64,000 bases of DNA from an uncultured Lachnospiraceae bacterium (GTDB lineage: Bacteria; Bacillota; Clostridia; Lachnospirales; Lachnospiraceae): the NCBI GenBank assembly GCA_902774915.1, contig CACYKH010000002.1, forward strand, positions 124,001-188,000, given 5' to 3'. Of this stretch, positions 1 through 9,269 are shown in pieces. The first letter of the stretch is position 1; each line of letters begins with the position of its first letter. Position numbers and translations under genes: made by a program. The notes under the pieces were generated by a model. The model saw only the letters and a list, made by a program, of their open reading frames with translations, did no database searches and had not been told where the DNA came from.

Positions 1-179
1 TTCTTTGGCTTAGCATCCAGCTTCACCTCTGGCTTAATTTCCTGTTCTACATCTAGCTCTTCCTCTGGATTAGCCTCCTCTTCTTTAAAAAGATCAGTAT
101 TATTTTGCTGTTCTTCTGAATGAGCATCATTTTGCTTATCTTCTGACTGAATATCATTTTCTAAAATAAAATCCTTCAT
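1..179 (-). CDS. N-terminus of another large charged protein of the locus (partial)
   Basis: The reading frame opens at an ATG complementary to 177-179, after a strong AAGGAGG site, and runs off the left edge, so only about 59 residues are visible. They start MKDFILENDIQSED and are rich in Glu, Asp, Asn and Lys. This opening resembles that of the 1293-aa protein at 1560-5441 (MKEFNLEDQINFDEN), and the class A promoter in front is the same type. I infer a further member of the giant charged/coiled-coil family. There is no signal peptide. The function is unknown and the full length cannot be seen. Confidence 0.8.
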   Translation of the reverse strand, partial: MKDFILENDIQSEDKQNDAHSEEQQNNTDLFKEEEANPEEELDVEQEIKPEVKLDAKPK

Positions 180-235
180 TCGAAAATCCTCCTTAAAAAA
201 CTCATAAATGGGCATAACACCCCTATCTGAATATA

Positions 236-269
236 ATAATAACACGTAAAGCGCAACATAAGCGCAACA
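236..269 (-). promoter_or_regulatory. Class A tandem-repeat promoter of the left-edge gene
   Basis: On the minus strand two 11-bp units, TGTTGCGCTTA and TGTTGCGCTTT, stand directly in tandem (248-269). They are followed by exactly 6 bp and a -10-like TATTAT (236-241). No TTGACA-like -35 lies 17 bp upstream of the -10. The same layout recurs at six other promoters in this window. It fits an activator such as a SARP-type regulator that binds 11-bp-spaced repeats; binding is inferred. Confidence 0.8.
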
Positions 270-317
270 CTTTTTTTATTTTTTAAACAATAAAAAAAAT
301 TTTAAACGCAAGATTGT

Positions 318-355
318 AAAAAAAATAAGCCAATGGTAACTCGTACCATTGACTT
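318..355 (-). terminator. Intrinsic terminator of the 348-aa lipoprotein gene
   Basis: A 12-bp stem (arms 327-338 and 344-355, one mismatch, 5-base loop) is followed on the minus strand by a run of eight T (318-325). It lies 41 bp past the stop codon of the lipoprotein gene. Confidence 0.85.
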
Positions 356-395
356 ATCCTTTATATAATATACCTCTCTCCAAGCAGAAATAGGA

Positions 396-1442
396 TTATT
401 CTGTCTCGCTCTTCATATCCATTGCCACGCTCTCATCAAGCGCCTTAGCAAAGTGTGATTTACCATCCTGATCTACAATGATACCTGTTGTATCAATATT
501 TCCATTCTCATCCTCATCAAAATGATAGCCGTAAGTCTTACCCTCTACAGTAATCTTAATATACTCTGTACCATCATCCAGCTTTGCATCCTCTGTAGTA
601 TACTCACCATAATAGATGTTTTCGCCTTCCTGAATGATTACAATAGGAATACCTGCTGACTTGAAAAGTGCAATATTTGCATCACATTCTTCATCTGATG
701 CATAAAGACCACCCATATAAACTACATCATCATCTGCAGGATCACTTACACCAAGGTTAAGATCTACAGCATCCCAACCATAATCCTGATACTTTGTAGC
801 TGGCACACTATGAGATGTTACATACTCAACAAGGAACTCTTCTCTCTTCTCTGTTCTAAGTTCATCATTGCTAAAAATCTCTGTGAATGCATCATAGTTA
901 TCACCAAAGATTTCCTTTGCACTCTCATCAAAATCCGAGCCATCCGCTACAACATCAAAACTCTCTACAACATATCCCTTACCAGCATCTGTTTCCTTAA
1001 CGTGCATGCATCCTGGATATGAACCACCAGCCTGACACTCAAGAGTATTGCCTTCAAGTGTATAAGTCTCATACCAGTAGCTTCCCCAAACCTTAATGTC
1101 CTCTGGATCAGAATCATCTCTACTAACTTCAATAATTGTTGGAATTCCAACATCGCCTGTTTCGTATCCCTTTGCAAGTTCATCACAAATATAATCACAG
1201 ATTGCGGATACTACCATATCATCCCCTGTATATGTATACTCGCCATAAGCCCACTCGGCATCTGAACTAGATGCATCAGCCTCTGTGGCTTCTGTTGCCT
1301 CCTCAGTTTCTTCCTCTGTAGTTTCCGTAACGGCTTCCGTTGTTACCTCAGCCTCTGTTGTAGTTTCTTCTTTTGCTCCACATCCTGCCATAAGTGACAG
1401 ACCAAAAACCATTGTAAGTGCAACTGCAAGTTTCTTTTTCAT
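396..1442 (-). CDS. Secreted lipoprotein of unknown function
   Basis: The 348-residue product starts at the ATG complementary to 1440-1442, behind AGAGGAAAAGAAG. The longer open frame to 1541 is rejected because its extra codons cover the promoter. Residues 1-20 are a lipoprotein signal (MKKKLAVAL..., SLMAGC), so it should be diacylated at Cys and held on the outer face of the membrane. A Thr/Glu-rich linker of about 40 residues follows, then a globular region with no motif I recognise. It is monocistronic, with its own class A promoter and its own terminator, so it is co-regulated with the T4SS genes. It could be a surface or substrate-binding accessory of the machine; this is inference. Confidence 0.85.
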   Translation of the reverse strand: MKKKLAVALTMVFGLSLMAGCGAKEETTTEAEVTTEAVTETTEEETEEATEATEADASSSDAEWAYGEYTYTGDDMVVSAICDYICDELAKGYETGDVGIPTIIEVSRDDSDPEDIKVWGSYWYETYTLEGNTLECQAGGSYPGCMHVKETDAGKGYVVESFDVVADGSDFDESAKEIFGDNYDAFTEIFSNDELRTEKREEFLVEYVTSHSVPATKYQDYGWDAVDLNLGVSDPADDDVVYMGGLYASDEECDANIALFKSAGIPIVIIQEGENIYYGEYTTEDAKLDDGTEYIKITVEGKTYGYHFDEDENGNIDTTGIIVDQDGKSHFAKALDESVAMDMKSETE

Positions 1443-1493
1443 TCTTCTTTTCCTCTTTTCGCTTTTTCTTATTACTTCTTTACTACAAATGGA

Positions 1494-1527
1494 AGTATAC
1501 ACCCAAAAGAGCAACAAAAGAGCAACA
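1494..1527 (-). promoter_or_regulatory. Class A tandem-repeat promoter of the lipoprotein gene
   Basis: Two identical units TGTTGCTCTTT (1506-1527, minus strand), then 6 bp (TGGGTG), then a -10 TATACT (1494-1499). The distal repeat abuts the terminator of the preceding operon. The unit differs from the commonest one by a single base (GCTC for GCGC). Confidence 0.85.
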
Positions 1528-1554
1528 AAATTGGCAAGCATTTCTGCTTGCCAA
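1527..1554 (-). terminator. Terminator of the giant coiled-coil operon
   Basis: A perfect 10-bp stem (TTGGCAAGCA at 1531-1540, TGCTTGCCAA at 1545-1554) with a 4-base loop. It begins 5 bp beyond the stop codon of the 1293-aa gene and has a short T tract on the minus strand. T residues also follow on plus, so it may work both ways. Confidence 0.85.
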
Positions 1555-1559
1555 TTTTT

Positions 1560-4500
1560 TTAAAGATGATGTTCCCTAGCGTTCTCTATTTCTGCACGTC
1601 TCGCACGCTTCGTGTTATTTTTCATAGTACGATTACGTTTTTGGACATTTGAAACGAGGTTCTCTTTATAATCCCCGACTTTATCAGCCTTCTTCTGCTT
1701 TTCAGAACGTTCATCAACATGACGAAGGTCATTAGGGTGAAGCTGATTATATTTTAATGCGTATTGATTATATGCCCCCTCAGCATCTAATCTCTTATGA
1801 TTAGGACTCTCTAATGCCGTTTTTTCATTCTGCATTACTTCTCTAAATACAGGATCCTTCTTCATCATATCTTCAACATCTTTTGCTGTTATTTGATTAA
1901 CTCCGGTATTTCTGATTCGAGCAACAAAATCTACGTGCTTTTCGTCCTCTTCCATCTTATAATAACGGTCCTCAGCCTGCATTCCATAAATAATTACTCT
2001 GCCCATATTAAGCAAATAATCTTTCTTGCTTGAACGTCGGTTTGTCATTATATTATTAGCAGCTTGCACCTTTTGTGCTAAACGTCTTCGAGCCGCTTCC
2101 TTATCTGCATTCACGCCAGAATTTGCATAGTTAAATCTTTTTCCATTGTGCTTATAGGTCTCAAGATCGTCTAACATACTCACAAAGAAATTAAGCTTAT
2201 CCAGTAAATTGATTGCCATTTTAATACGAGGCTGCTCTCTTACCTGTCTGCCACCATCTTCACGTCTATTACCTTCATCATCAAATTGTTTTTGTTTACG
2301 TGCAAGATACTTCTTTGTCTTTTGGGTTGTATCTAAAAGCTTGTCTCTAAAATCATCCAAATTATCTGCATATGGATCTGACCCATCTACACTTTGACCC
2401 AAAACCCCAAGTTGTTCACGAGCAAAGGTCTGAAGCTCCTGCAAAGAAATTTTCATATCTTTGAACTCATTTGAACCTTTGATGACCATTTCAACACTAT
2501 TAAGATCCTTCATCATCATATCAATGTTTTCCCTGATCAGATCATTAGAAAACGGAAGTGATGGTTCATAATGTTGACTAAAGTTCAATCTATGTTCTTT
2601 AAATTCCAGCTCTGAAGGTTTTACATCACGAACTCTTGCAATCTCAAAAATATCCTTGATAGCTGGTGTACCATGTATTATAGCCTGGGTATTTCTATCT
2701 ACTTTAACAGGATTCCTAAACTGAACATAAGCATCTATGGATGGTTTAATCGCATCCAGGATATCGTCCCTCATTTCTACAGATGTAATAATTGAATTCT
2801 TCACCCTGTCAAGAGGCTCCTTCATGCTTTCATAAAGCTGACGGGCTCTTTGCTGTTGCTCTGGAGTAATAAAGTTTGCACCTCTTATAACTCTTTGAAG
2901 ATCTTCTTCCATATGATGCATCTCTACTATTAATCCAATATCTTCTACTGGCCAGCCTCGATCTAATGCTAATTGCTGAATATCAATATCCTTCATTACA
3001 AAATTAGCGAACCTGTCACCCTGCCAATTTAATCCAAAAGTAGTTCCTGACGTGCCCTCAAAAGCCTTCAACTTTGTAACATATGGATTATCTGCTGGTA
3101 CATCCTTTATTGTCTGGAAATTAGTACGTAAATTATTTAATTGTGTCTGGTATTCTTTGCGGTAATTACGAATTTCCTCGTCTGTTATATTTCCGTTATG
3201 TCTAGAGTTTCTCACCTCAGTGTATTTCGAGAAGAATTCCTGACGTTCCTTCATCTGTTTAACAAAAGGAATGCTGTCCATCATCTCCTTATAAGTCTCA
3301 TCGTCTTTTATATATGCCCCATTCTTCTGCTTAAACTGGTTATAAGGAAATGTGGTAAACATTTGATTATAACTAAGATGATATGATGGATCCATTCTTA
3401 AGATATCTTCGTAAATACCAGTATTCATATAGTGAAAATGCTCTTCAATTATTGAATAAATATCTTCATTAATATCTTTAGCTGGTCCTTCATCTTTTCT
3501 TATACACCTACTTATGGCATTTGACAGATCCTTGGCAAGCAAACGAGCTTTCACAAATTGTCTTTTTAATTCCTGATCATCCGTGGACTCCAAATAACAC
3601 CCGTTTAGAAGCCACTCATTTGTTAAACTAGGAACTTTAGGACCTTTAATCGCAGACGCAAGATTTAATTCATTATCCATTTTGTCTTTCAGTTCTTTTA
3701 GTTCCGGATAGTTTTCGGCCAAGGAAGATAAGCCACGACAATATTCTTCAATCGCTGAAATATTAAGAGACTCTGGATTTTCATTTAAATACTTGTCAAC
3801 CCTAACCTCAAAGTCGTCTTTTTGGTTTCTTGCTTTTAGCTCTTCTCTTGATATTATCTCTGATTCTTCTGAGCTAGCTTCAGATTTATTATCTTGAGGA
3901 ATCTCCTCCTGCTTTTCCTCCTTGTCTTCCTTAGGAACCTCTTGTTTTTCTTCAGGCTTGCCACTAGGTTTCACTTCAGGCTGAGGCTTTGGCTCTTCTT
4001 TTACAGGAAGTGGATCTAGCTTAATTACCTCATACTTAGGGAAAAGCTGTTCCATCTCAGAGAACTTACTTCTATTATATCCTACAAACTCATTTTCTTT
4101 TCCGGTTTTCTCGTCTTCATCTTCTTCAACATTATAATTTCGCTTTTCGTAAGCTTTATCAATAATCTTTCTATTTTCTTTATTTACAACGTTATTACTA
4201 TCAAAAACCAGCTCCTCTTGGTTTTCGGCAGAAACGAGTTCAGGTTTATCTATGTTTTCAAAATATTTAGGAACAAATTTGAAACTCGCTCCGTATCCTT
4301 CATTAGCAATCATATGCAAAATAATCATTTTTGCATATCTTTCAATTTCCTCATTAGTGAGTGCACTTGAATCTCTTACATTCCCTATACCTTCTGTGTC
4401 AATATAATGCTTTGTATACTCTATAATACTTTTATTCTTTACAGCATTATTTTCACTATCCCATTCAGGCTCATGATTACCTGTATAAATAAAATTATCT

Positions 4501-5441
4501 AATATGGAACCGCCTGTATTATGCTTACAATAAAATGCATTTAATTCCATAAACATTTTATCAAAAACCTGTTCTGCATCTCGCTTATCCTTATCATTCA
4601 AAGCATATGGGAAAGGAGTTTGTGCTCCAGACATTCTTATATGTTTCAGTTTTAATGCATCATCAAAGGATTTTTCCTTAACGCTATTTATTGCCGCCTT
4701 AAGATCATCATTGAAGATTTGTCTTTGTTCCTTGTTATACCTTTTTACATCTGCGCCTTCCTTCTTTTTTGCTTTAATAAATTTACGCCATTTCTTTTCG
4801 TCATATTCCTCAATATAATTCAGATAGTCTATTCTTTCCTGTCTTTCCTTATCATATTTATCCTTTATTTCATTGAATATTTTATCGAAGAATTCATCCT
4901 TAAGGTCCTCTACAGCTTTTTCTCTGGCCTCTTTTTTTACCTCGGTTAGTCTATTTGCCGCATCTCTTTCTGCCTTCAAAAACCTATCTGTAAAATCTCT
5001 AGCATATTCAACTTCATTAGGATCAAATTTTTTCAATTCCTTCGCTGCTTCAGGATCATCCTTCTGCTTCTGAAGTTTCTCATATTCATCTAAAAATGCT
5101 TTGCGCTGATCATATTCTATCCTCATTTTTCTAGTTTTAAGAGTGTATTCTTGTGCGTAATTCGCGGTTCTTTTCCGCACTTCATCATCTAAGGCTTTCT
5201 TATATTCAGCGTTCTTTTCCAGGGCATCTTCTGCAAGTTGATAGAAGTTTGGATCCTCCTCATCATAATTGTAGCTATGCATTTCATCCCAGTCCTTATA
5301 AATATCTTCTTCAGTATGCTTAGCCCTTTTACTATCTTTTTCCTCATTATTGATAATATTATCATCATTAATAATATTATCATTATTGATATTATTGTTC
5401 TCATCAAAATTTATTTGATCTTCTAAATTAAATTCCTTCAT
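1560..5441 (-). CDS. Giant charged coiled-coil protein, 1293 aa, candidate T4SS substrate
   Basis: There is no signal peptide or membrane segment. Order: an Asn/Asp-rich start (residues 1-35), a highly charged helical region (about 60-260), a segment with DAEQVFDKMFMELNAF (about 285-300), a Pro/Glu/Lys-rich linker (about 470-530), then a long helical region containing ALDRGWPVEDIGLIVEM near residue 827. The tail is strongly basic (NLVSNVQKRNR onwards, about residues 1260-1293). The 1266-aa neighbour shares these blocks in the same order, so the two are paralogues. It is third gene of the operon starting at 11302, with 27 bp between it and the 1266-aa gene and an AAGGAGGT site. No catalytic motif is visible. 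Co-regulation with a T4SS and the basic tail suggest a secreted substrate; a cytoplasmic scaffold is the alternative. Confidence 0.85.
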   Translation of the reverse strand: MKEFNLEDQINFDENNNINNDNIINDDNIINNEEKDSKRAKHTEEDIYKDWDEMHSYNYDEEDPNFYQLAEDALEKNAEYKKALDDEVRKRTANYAQEYTLKTRKMRIEYDQRKAFLDEYEKLQKQKDDPEAAKELKKFDPNEVEYARDFTDRFLKAERDAANRLTEVKKEAREKAVEDLKDEFFDKIFNEIKDKYDKERQERIDYLNYIEEYDEKKWRKFIKAKKKEGADVKRYNKEQRQIFNDDLKAAINSVKEKSFDDALKLKHIRMSGAQTPFPYALNDKDKRDAEQVFDKMFMELNAFYCKHNTGGSILDNFIYTGNHEPEWDSENNAVKNKSIIEYTKHYIDTEGIGNVRDSSALTNEEIERYAKMIILHMIANEGYGASFKFVPKYFENIDKPELVSAENQEELVFDSNNVVNKENRKIIDKAYEKRNYNVEEDEDEKTGKENEFVGYNRSKFSEMEQLFPKYEVIKLDPLPVKEEPKPQPEVKPSGKPEEKQEVPKEDKEEKQEEIPQDNKSEASSEESEIISREELKARNQKDDFEVRVDKYLNENPESLNISAIEEYCRGLSSLAENYPELKELKDKMDNELNLASAIKGPKVPSLTNEWLLNGCYLESTDDQELKRQFVKARLLAKDLSNAISRCIRKDEGPAKDINEDIYSIIEEHFHYMNTGIYEDILRMDPSYHLSYNQMFTTFPYNQFKQKNGAYIKDDETYKEMMDSIPFVKQMKERQEFFSKYTEVRNSRHNGNITDEEIRNYRKEYQTQLNNLRTNFQTIKDVPADNPYVTKLKAFEGTSGTTFGLNWQGDRFANFVMKDIDIQQLALDRGWPVEDIGLIVEMHHMEEDLQRVIRGANFITPEQQQRARQLYESMKEPLDRVKNSIITSVEMRDDILDAIKPSIDAYVQFRNPVKVDRNTQAIIHGTPAIKDIFEIARVRDVKPSELEFKEHRLNFSQHYEPSLPFSNDLIRENIDMMMKDLNSVEMVIKGSNEFKDMKISLQELQTFAREQLGVLGQSVDGSDPYADNLDDFRDKLLDTTQKTKKYLARKQKQFDDEGNRREDGGRQVREQPRIKMAINLLDKLNFFVSMLDDLETYKHNGKRFNYANSGVNADKEAARRRLAQKVQAANNIMTNRRSSKKDYLLNMGRVIIYGMQAEDRYYKMEEDEKHVDFVARIRNTGVNQITAKDVEDMMKKDPVFREVMQNEKTALESPNHKRLDAEGAYNQYALKYNQLHPNDLRHVDERSEKQKKADKVGDYKENLVSNVQKRNRTMKNNTKRARRAEIENAREHHL

Positions 5442-5468
5442 TTTCTGACCTCCTTAGGAACAAAATTA

Positions 5469-8400
5469 TTATAACCTACGATTAAGCTTAGCTGCTTCTT
5501 CTTGTCTTGCAGCTTTCTTTTGGTTTTGATTATCCGCACGTTTCTTCTTTCTCTTATTCGAAACTAAGTTTGTCTTGTACTTACTTATTTCGCTTGAATC
5601 TTCCTTTAATTCTTTCTTTATATCTTCCTGTTTCTTATCCATCTTTTTTTCAGGTTGTTTATTTTTTGCCAACATATTTTTTTGCAAAAATGAACCATTA
5701 ACCATACCAGAATTAAGTCTTTTATAATTTTCCTCATTGAATTTTTCTTTATGCTCTTTGAGGAAATCTTTAAATATAGAATCCGCGCTAGCCATTTCAT
5801 TAATTTCTTTTTTAGTTATATTTCTTGCTCCAGTCTGTTCAATTCTATTTTTAAAATCCTCGTAACTCTCATTTTCGCGAGGCTTGTAATAATTATCATT
5901 TTTCTGAAGATTTAAAATAATAACACTTCCCATTGATTGAATGTACTCATCAGCATTTTTAGCATTTAGTAGTTTTCTATTTTCTTCACTAATCTTTTTG
6001 TTTATTCTACTAAGCGCCTCTTCCTTTGCTTTTGGAAGTTCTTTCTCTAAATACCTCGTCATAGGACTAATAGCATTCTCATATGAGTCGATCATATCAG
6101 TAAGGAACGTAAGATTTTCCAATTGGTTGATAGCCATTTTGATACGTGACTGTTCAGCCTTCTGCTTTCCATCCCTCTCACGTCTTCCTTTATCCTTTCG
6201 GAAATCTTCAGCCTTATGATTCAAATATCTCTTTGTCTTATTAGTAGTTTCAACCAAATGCTCTTTAAGCTCATTGAGGCTTCTTAGCATTTCCTCTTCT
6301 ACCGGCTTATCAGGATCAATAATCCCCATTCTTTCATCAGCGTATTTCTTAAGGTTTGTCAAAGAAATCTTCATGTCCTTAAATTCACCTGAACCCTTCC
6401 AGAGTTCTACACTATGAAGGTCGTCCAACATAACCCTGATGTTTTCTCTTATTTGTTCAAATGTAATTGTAGGCTTTTTAAATCCATTTTCTTCTTTTGT
6501 CCTATATTCGTTCTTTAACTCTATAGGCTTTACCTCTCGAAGTCTTGCCATGTTATGAATTTTCTCAATGGCTGAAGCTCCGTAAAATTTGCCTTCAAAA
6601 GGAACTTCCTGTCTAAGTTGAATGTATTCTTTAATAGGTGTATCTAAGGCATCTAAAATGTCCTCTCTCACTTCATCAGATGTAATAATTGAATTTTTTA
6701 TCTTATCAAGTGAAACCTCCATACTTTTAAGAATACTCTTTGCTTGTTCAACCTGCTCGGCATTTGCTTCTCCTTCACCTGCAGCCATACTTCGAAGATT
6801 TTTTTCCACTTCGTACATTTCAACTATAAAGCCCACATCTTCTACTGGCCAGCCACGATCAAGTGCCGAAAGCTGCATATCAGCCTTCTTCATTACTTTA
6901 TCGCCAAGTCTGTCTTGCTGCCAGTTAAGCTTGAAATTATGATTAACATTACTAGCAAAAGCTTGTAAGCTATTTATATCAGGGTCGTCAAGTTTTACAG
7001 ACCTAATCTTTTCAAAATTGTTCTTTGTATTTTCAATATTTTGAATATATGCTTCACGATACTTCGTTATATCATCATCCGTTAATTCATATTCCGCATC
7101 AATTCTAAAGTCACGATATCCAAGGAAATCATTTTTAATATGATTCAGTCTATCCTTCAATTGAGTGAAAAATGGTATTCTCTCAAGCATTTGCTTATAA
7201 CGTTCACCGTCGCTTTTATATGTTCCATTTTCCTGCTTGAAACTATTATAAGGAAATGTAGCATAGGCTGATAAAGCAGACGAATGAAATGTAGGGTCTA
7301 TTTTTAGTACATCCTCATAAGCTTCATTAGTCATTATGTCATAACAATCATGAGCCATTATTCTCAGCTCATCATTAATCTCGTCATCTATATCATTATC
7401 TTCAAGCTGGTTATGGTAATCTTTAAAAGTCTCCGCTAATTCCTCTGCCATTACAAAAGCCTTGGCAAAAGCTACTCTTACCGCCTCTACGCCGCAGAAA
7501 TTCATTCTCGTTCCACCAGGATAATTCTTGACATCTAATGCAACTCCAGCCAATTCACGCGTTGCTTCTCCAGAAGCATTAAGATGAGTTATTATCTGCT
7601 CAGAAAAAACACTATAATTACTACCCAGATTATTTATAGCCTTAATGTATGCATCCATGGCTGTAATATTTAAATCGCCTGGATTATTTCGAAGAAATTC
7701 TTCAACCTTAGCATTAATATATTCTTCTGAAAAATTAGGCATACGAATTGGAATAATATCCCCATTCTCATTTCGAATATTATTCTGTTGATTCTCATTA
7801 TTATTTACAATATTATTATCGTTGATATTATCATTGATAATAATATTTTCCTCATTATTTATATTATTCTCTTCAACCTTAATCTCCGGTTCCTCCCTCT
7901 TAGGAACAACCGTGTTAATAAGGTCCTTCTGCGCAGTATAGATAGACTGCATTTCGTCATATCTAAGGCGCTTATAATTAGATCCTTTTATTTGATTTCT
8001 ATTTTGGTATTCTTCTTTCTCCTCAGATTTCTCATTTAATATTATCTTTTCTGAGCTGATGCAATATTCCGGATTGTTATCAGCATCTTTTGATTTAAGC
8101 TTGCCATTAGTATTCTCAAAATATTTTGGAACATATTCAAATTTAATAGACTGATGACAAACTGAATATAAGAACAGAGCTTTTGCATACTGATTAAACT
8201 TTTCCGCTTCCACCTCTTTGACATCGATTCCTGATTTTTTTAGAAGCTTGTCAACCACATCATATAGACGTACATCAGGACCAAGATCATTAATATCTTT
8301 TGCGTTCAGATCAGAAAAAAGAACTGAAGCTCCCTTAAATTTAAACTTAGGAAGAATCCCCTCTTTGTTATCATATTTCCCATGAAAAGCATGCAGGTCC

Positions 8401-9269
8401 ATAAATATACGGTCAAAAACCTGCTCTGCATCACGTAATTCTCTATCTGTAAGTTCATTTATCTTAAATGAATTATCATATCTTCCATAAAATAGATACT
8501 GCTTGAAAATATCATCTAAAGGAGCCTTCTTAACCTTATCAATAGCCTCCTTTAAATTCTTGTTATAATGGTTTTTCTCATCATCAGATATACTATCGTC
8601 AATTTTAATCTTCGCGCCATTCTTTTCATTTTGAAGGAATTTTGTCCAGATCATGGAGTTCTTTTTCTCTAACTCTTCTCTGGCGGCCACATCTTCCTTT
8701 AGTTTATCCTCGTATCTTTTTGTCTCCATGGCAATCAGACGTTCATCACGATTGTTCATATAATTAATTTTGGTCTGTTGCACGACAGTCTTCACATCTT
8801 CGTTAGCCTTTTTTATATCATTAGCCACTTCTAAATCATGAATACTAATTATAGACCTTGCCTCAGACAGTTCATTTTCATTTATCTGTTTTCTGAGTTC
8901 CACTGCCGTATTATACCGAGCTTTAACATGCTCCAGCTTGTCCTTATCGTTCTCGGCTTCCTCAAGGTCCTTTTCATAATTATTTATAATGCTATCGTAA
9001 TTATTAACTTTTTCTACAAATTTCAGAGCATCTTTGTATAAATTATACTTAACCTTATTAGACTCTCGCTCTGCCTCCCTGGCTTCTAAATAAGTATTAA
9101 TAAACTTATTCTTTGCTTCTTCTACAGCATGCACAAGCCCAGGATTATCATCCGAAAGTGGTTTAGGACTAAAATGAGGTGCCGGCTTATTCTCATCAAC
9201 CTTTTGGAGAGTTTCCCAGCTTTCAAACTCCTCTTCATTAAATTTTAAAATGTCATCATATTCTCTCAT
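5469..9269 (-). CDS. Giant charged coiled-coil protein, 1266 aa, paralogue of the 1293-aa protein
   Basis: The cytoplasmic-type sequence starts MREYDDILKFNEEEF. It has helical charged segments (about 50-220), the block DAEQVFDRIFMDLHAF (about 285-300), an Asn/Ile-rich low-complexity linker (about 465-500) written in ATT/AAT-type codons, and ALDRGWPVEDVGFIVEM near residue 803. The C-terminus is Lys/Arg-rich and contains NLVSNKRKKKR, as in the downstream paralogue. The start overlaps the stop of the upstream 678-aa gene by 4 bp, which indicates translational coupling. No enzyme motif is seen. It is a candidate T4SS substrate or a structural partner of the 1293-aa protein. Confidence 0.85.
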   Translation of the reverse strand: MREYDDILKFNEEEFESWETLQKVDENKPAPHFSPKPLSDDNPGLVHAVEEAKNKFINTYLEAREAERESNKVKYNLYKDALKFVEKVNNYDSIINNYEKDLEEAENDKDKLEHVKARYNTAVELRKQINENELSEARSIISIHDLEVANDIKKANEDVKTVVQQTKINYMNNRDERLIAMETKRYEDKLKEDVAAREELEKKNSMIWTKFLQNEKNGAKIKIDDSISDDEKNHYNKNLKEAIDKVKKAPLDDIFKQYLFYGRYDNSFKINELTDRELRDAEQVFDRIFMDLHAFHGKYDNKEGILPKFKFKGASVLFSDLNAKDINDLGPDVRLYDVVDKLLKKSGIDVKEVEAEKFNQYAKALFLYSVCHQSIKFEYVPKYFENTNGKLKSKDADNNPEYCISSEKIILNEKSEEKEEYQNRNQIKGSNYKRLRYDEMQSIYTAQKDLINTVVPKREEPEIKVEENNINNEENIIINDNINDNNIVNNNENQQNNIRNENGDIIPIRMPNFSEEYINAKVEEFLRNNPGDLNITAMDAYIKAINNLGSNYSVFSEQIITHLNASGEATRELAGVALDVKNYPGGTRMNFCGVEAVRVAFAKAFVMAEELAETFKDYHNQLEDNDIDDEINDELRIMAHDCYDIMTNEAYEDVLKIDPTFHSSALSAYATFPYNSFKQENGTYKSDGERYKQMLERIPFFTQLKDRLNHIKNDFLGYRDFRIDAEYELTDDDITKYREAYIQNIENTKNNFEKIRSVKLDDPDINSLQAFASNVNHNFKLNWQQDRLGDKVMKKADMQLSALDRGWPVEDVGFIVEMYEVEKNLRSMAAGEGEANAEQVEQAKSILKSMEVSLDKIKNSIITSDEVREDILDALDTPIKEYIQLRQEVPFEGKFYGASAIEKIHNMARLREVKPIELKNEYRTKEENGFKKPTITFEQIRENIRVMLDDLHSVELWKGSGEFKDMKISLTNLKKYADERMGIIDPDKPVEEEMLRSLNELKEHLVETTNKTKRYLNHKAEDFRKDKGRRERDGKQKAEQSRIKMAINQLENLTFLTDMIDSYENAISPMTRYLEKELPKAKEEALSRINKKISEENRKLLNAKNADEYIQSMGSVIILNLQKNDNYYKPRENESYEDFKNRIEQTGARNITKKEINEMASADSIFKDFLKEHKEKFNEENYKRLNSGMVNGSFLQKNMLAKNKQPEKKMDKKQEDIKKELKEDSSEISKYKTNLVSNKRKKKRADNQNQKKAARQEEAAKLNRRL

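Noticed and set aside
1443-1541. N-terminal extension of the lipoprotein frame
   Set aside because: It covers the -10 and both repeats and would hide the lipoprotein signal; the ATG at 1442 has a good ribosome site.
5340-5410. CRISPR-like or tandem repeat array
   Set aside because: The AAT/ATT periodicity is in frame within a coding sequence and gives an Asn-rich protein segment; there are no spacers.
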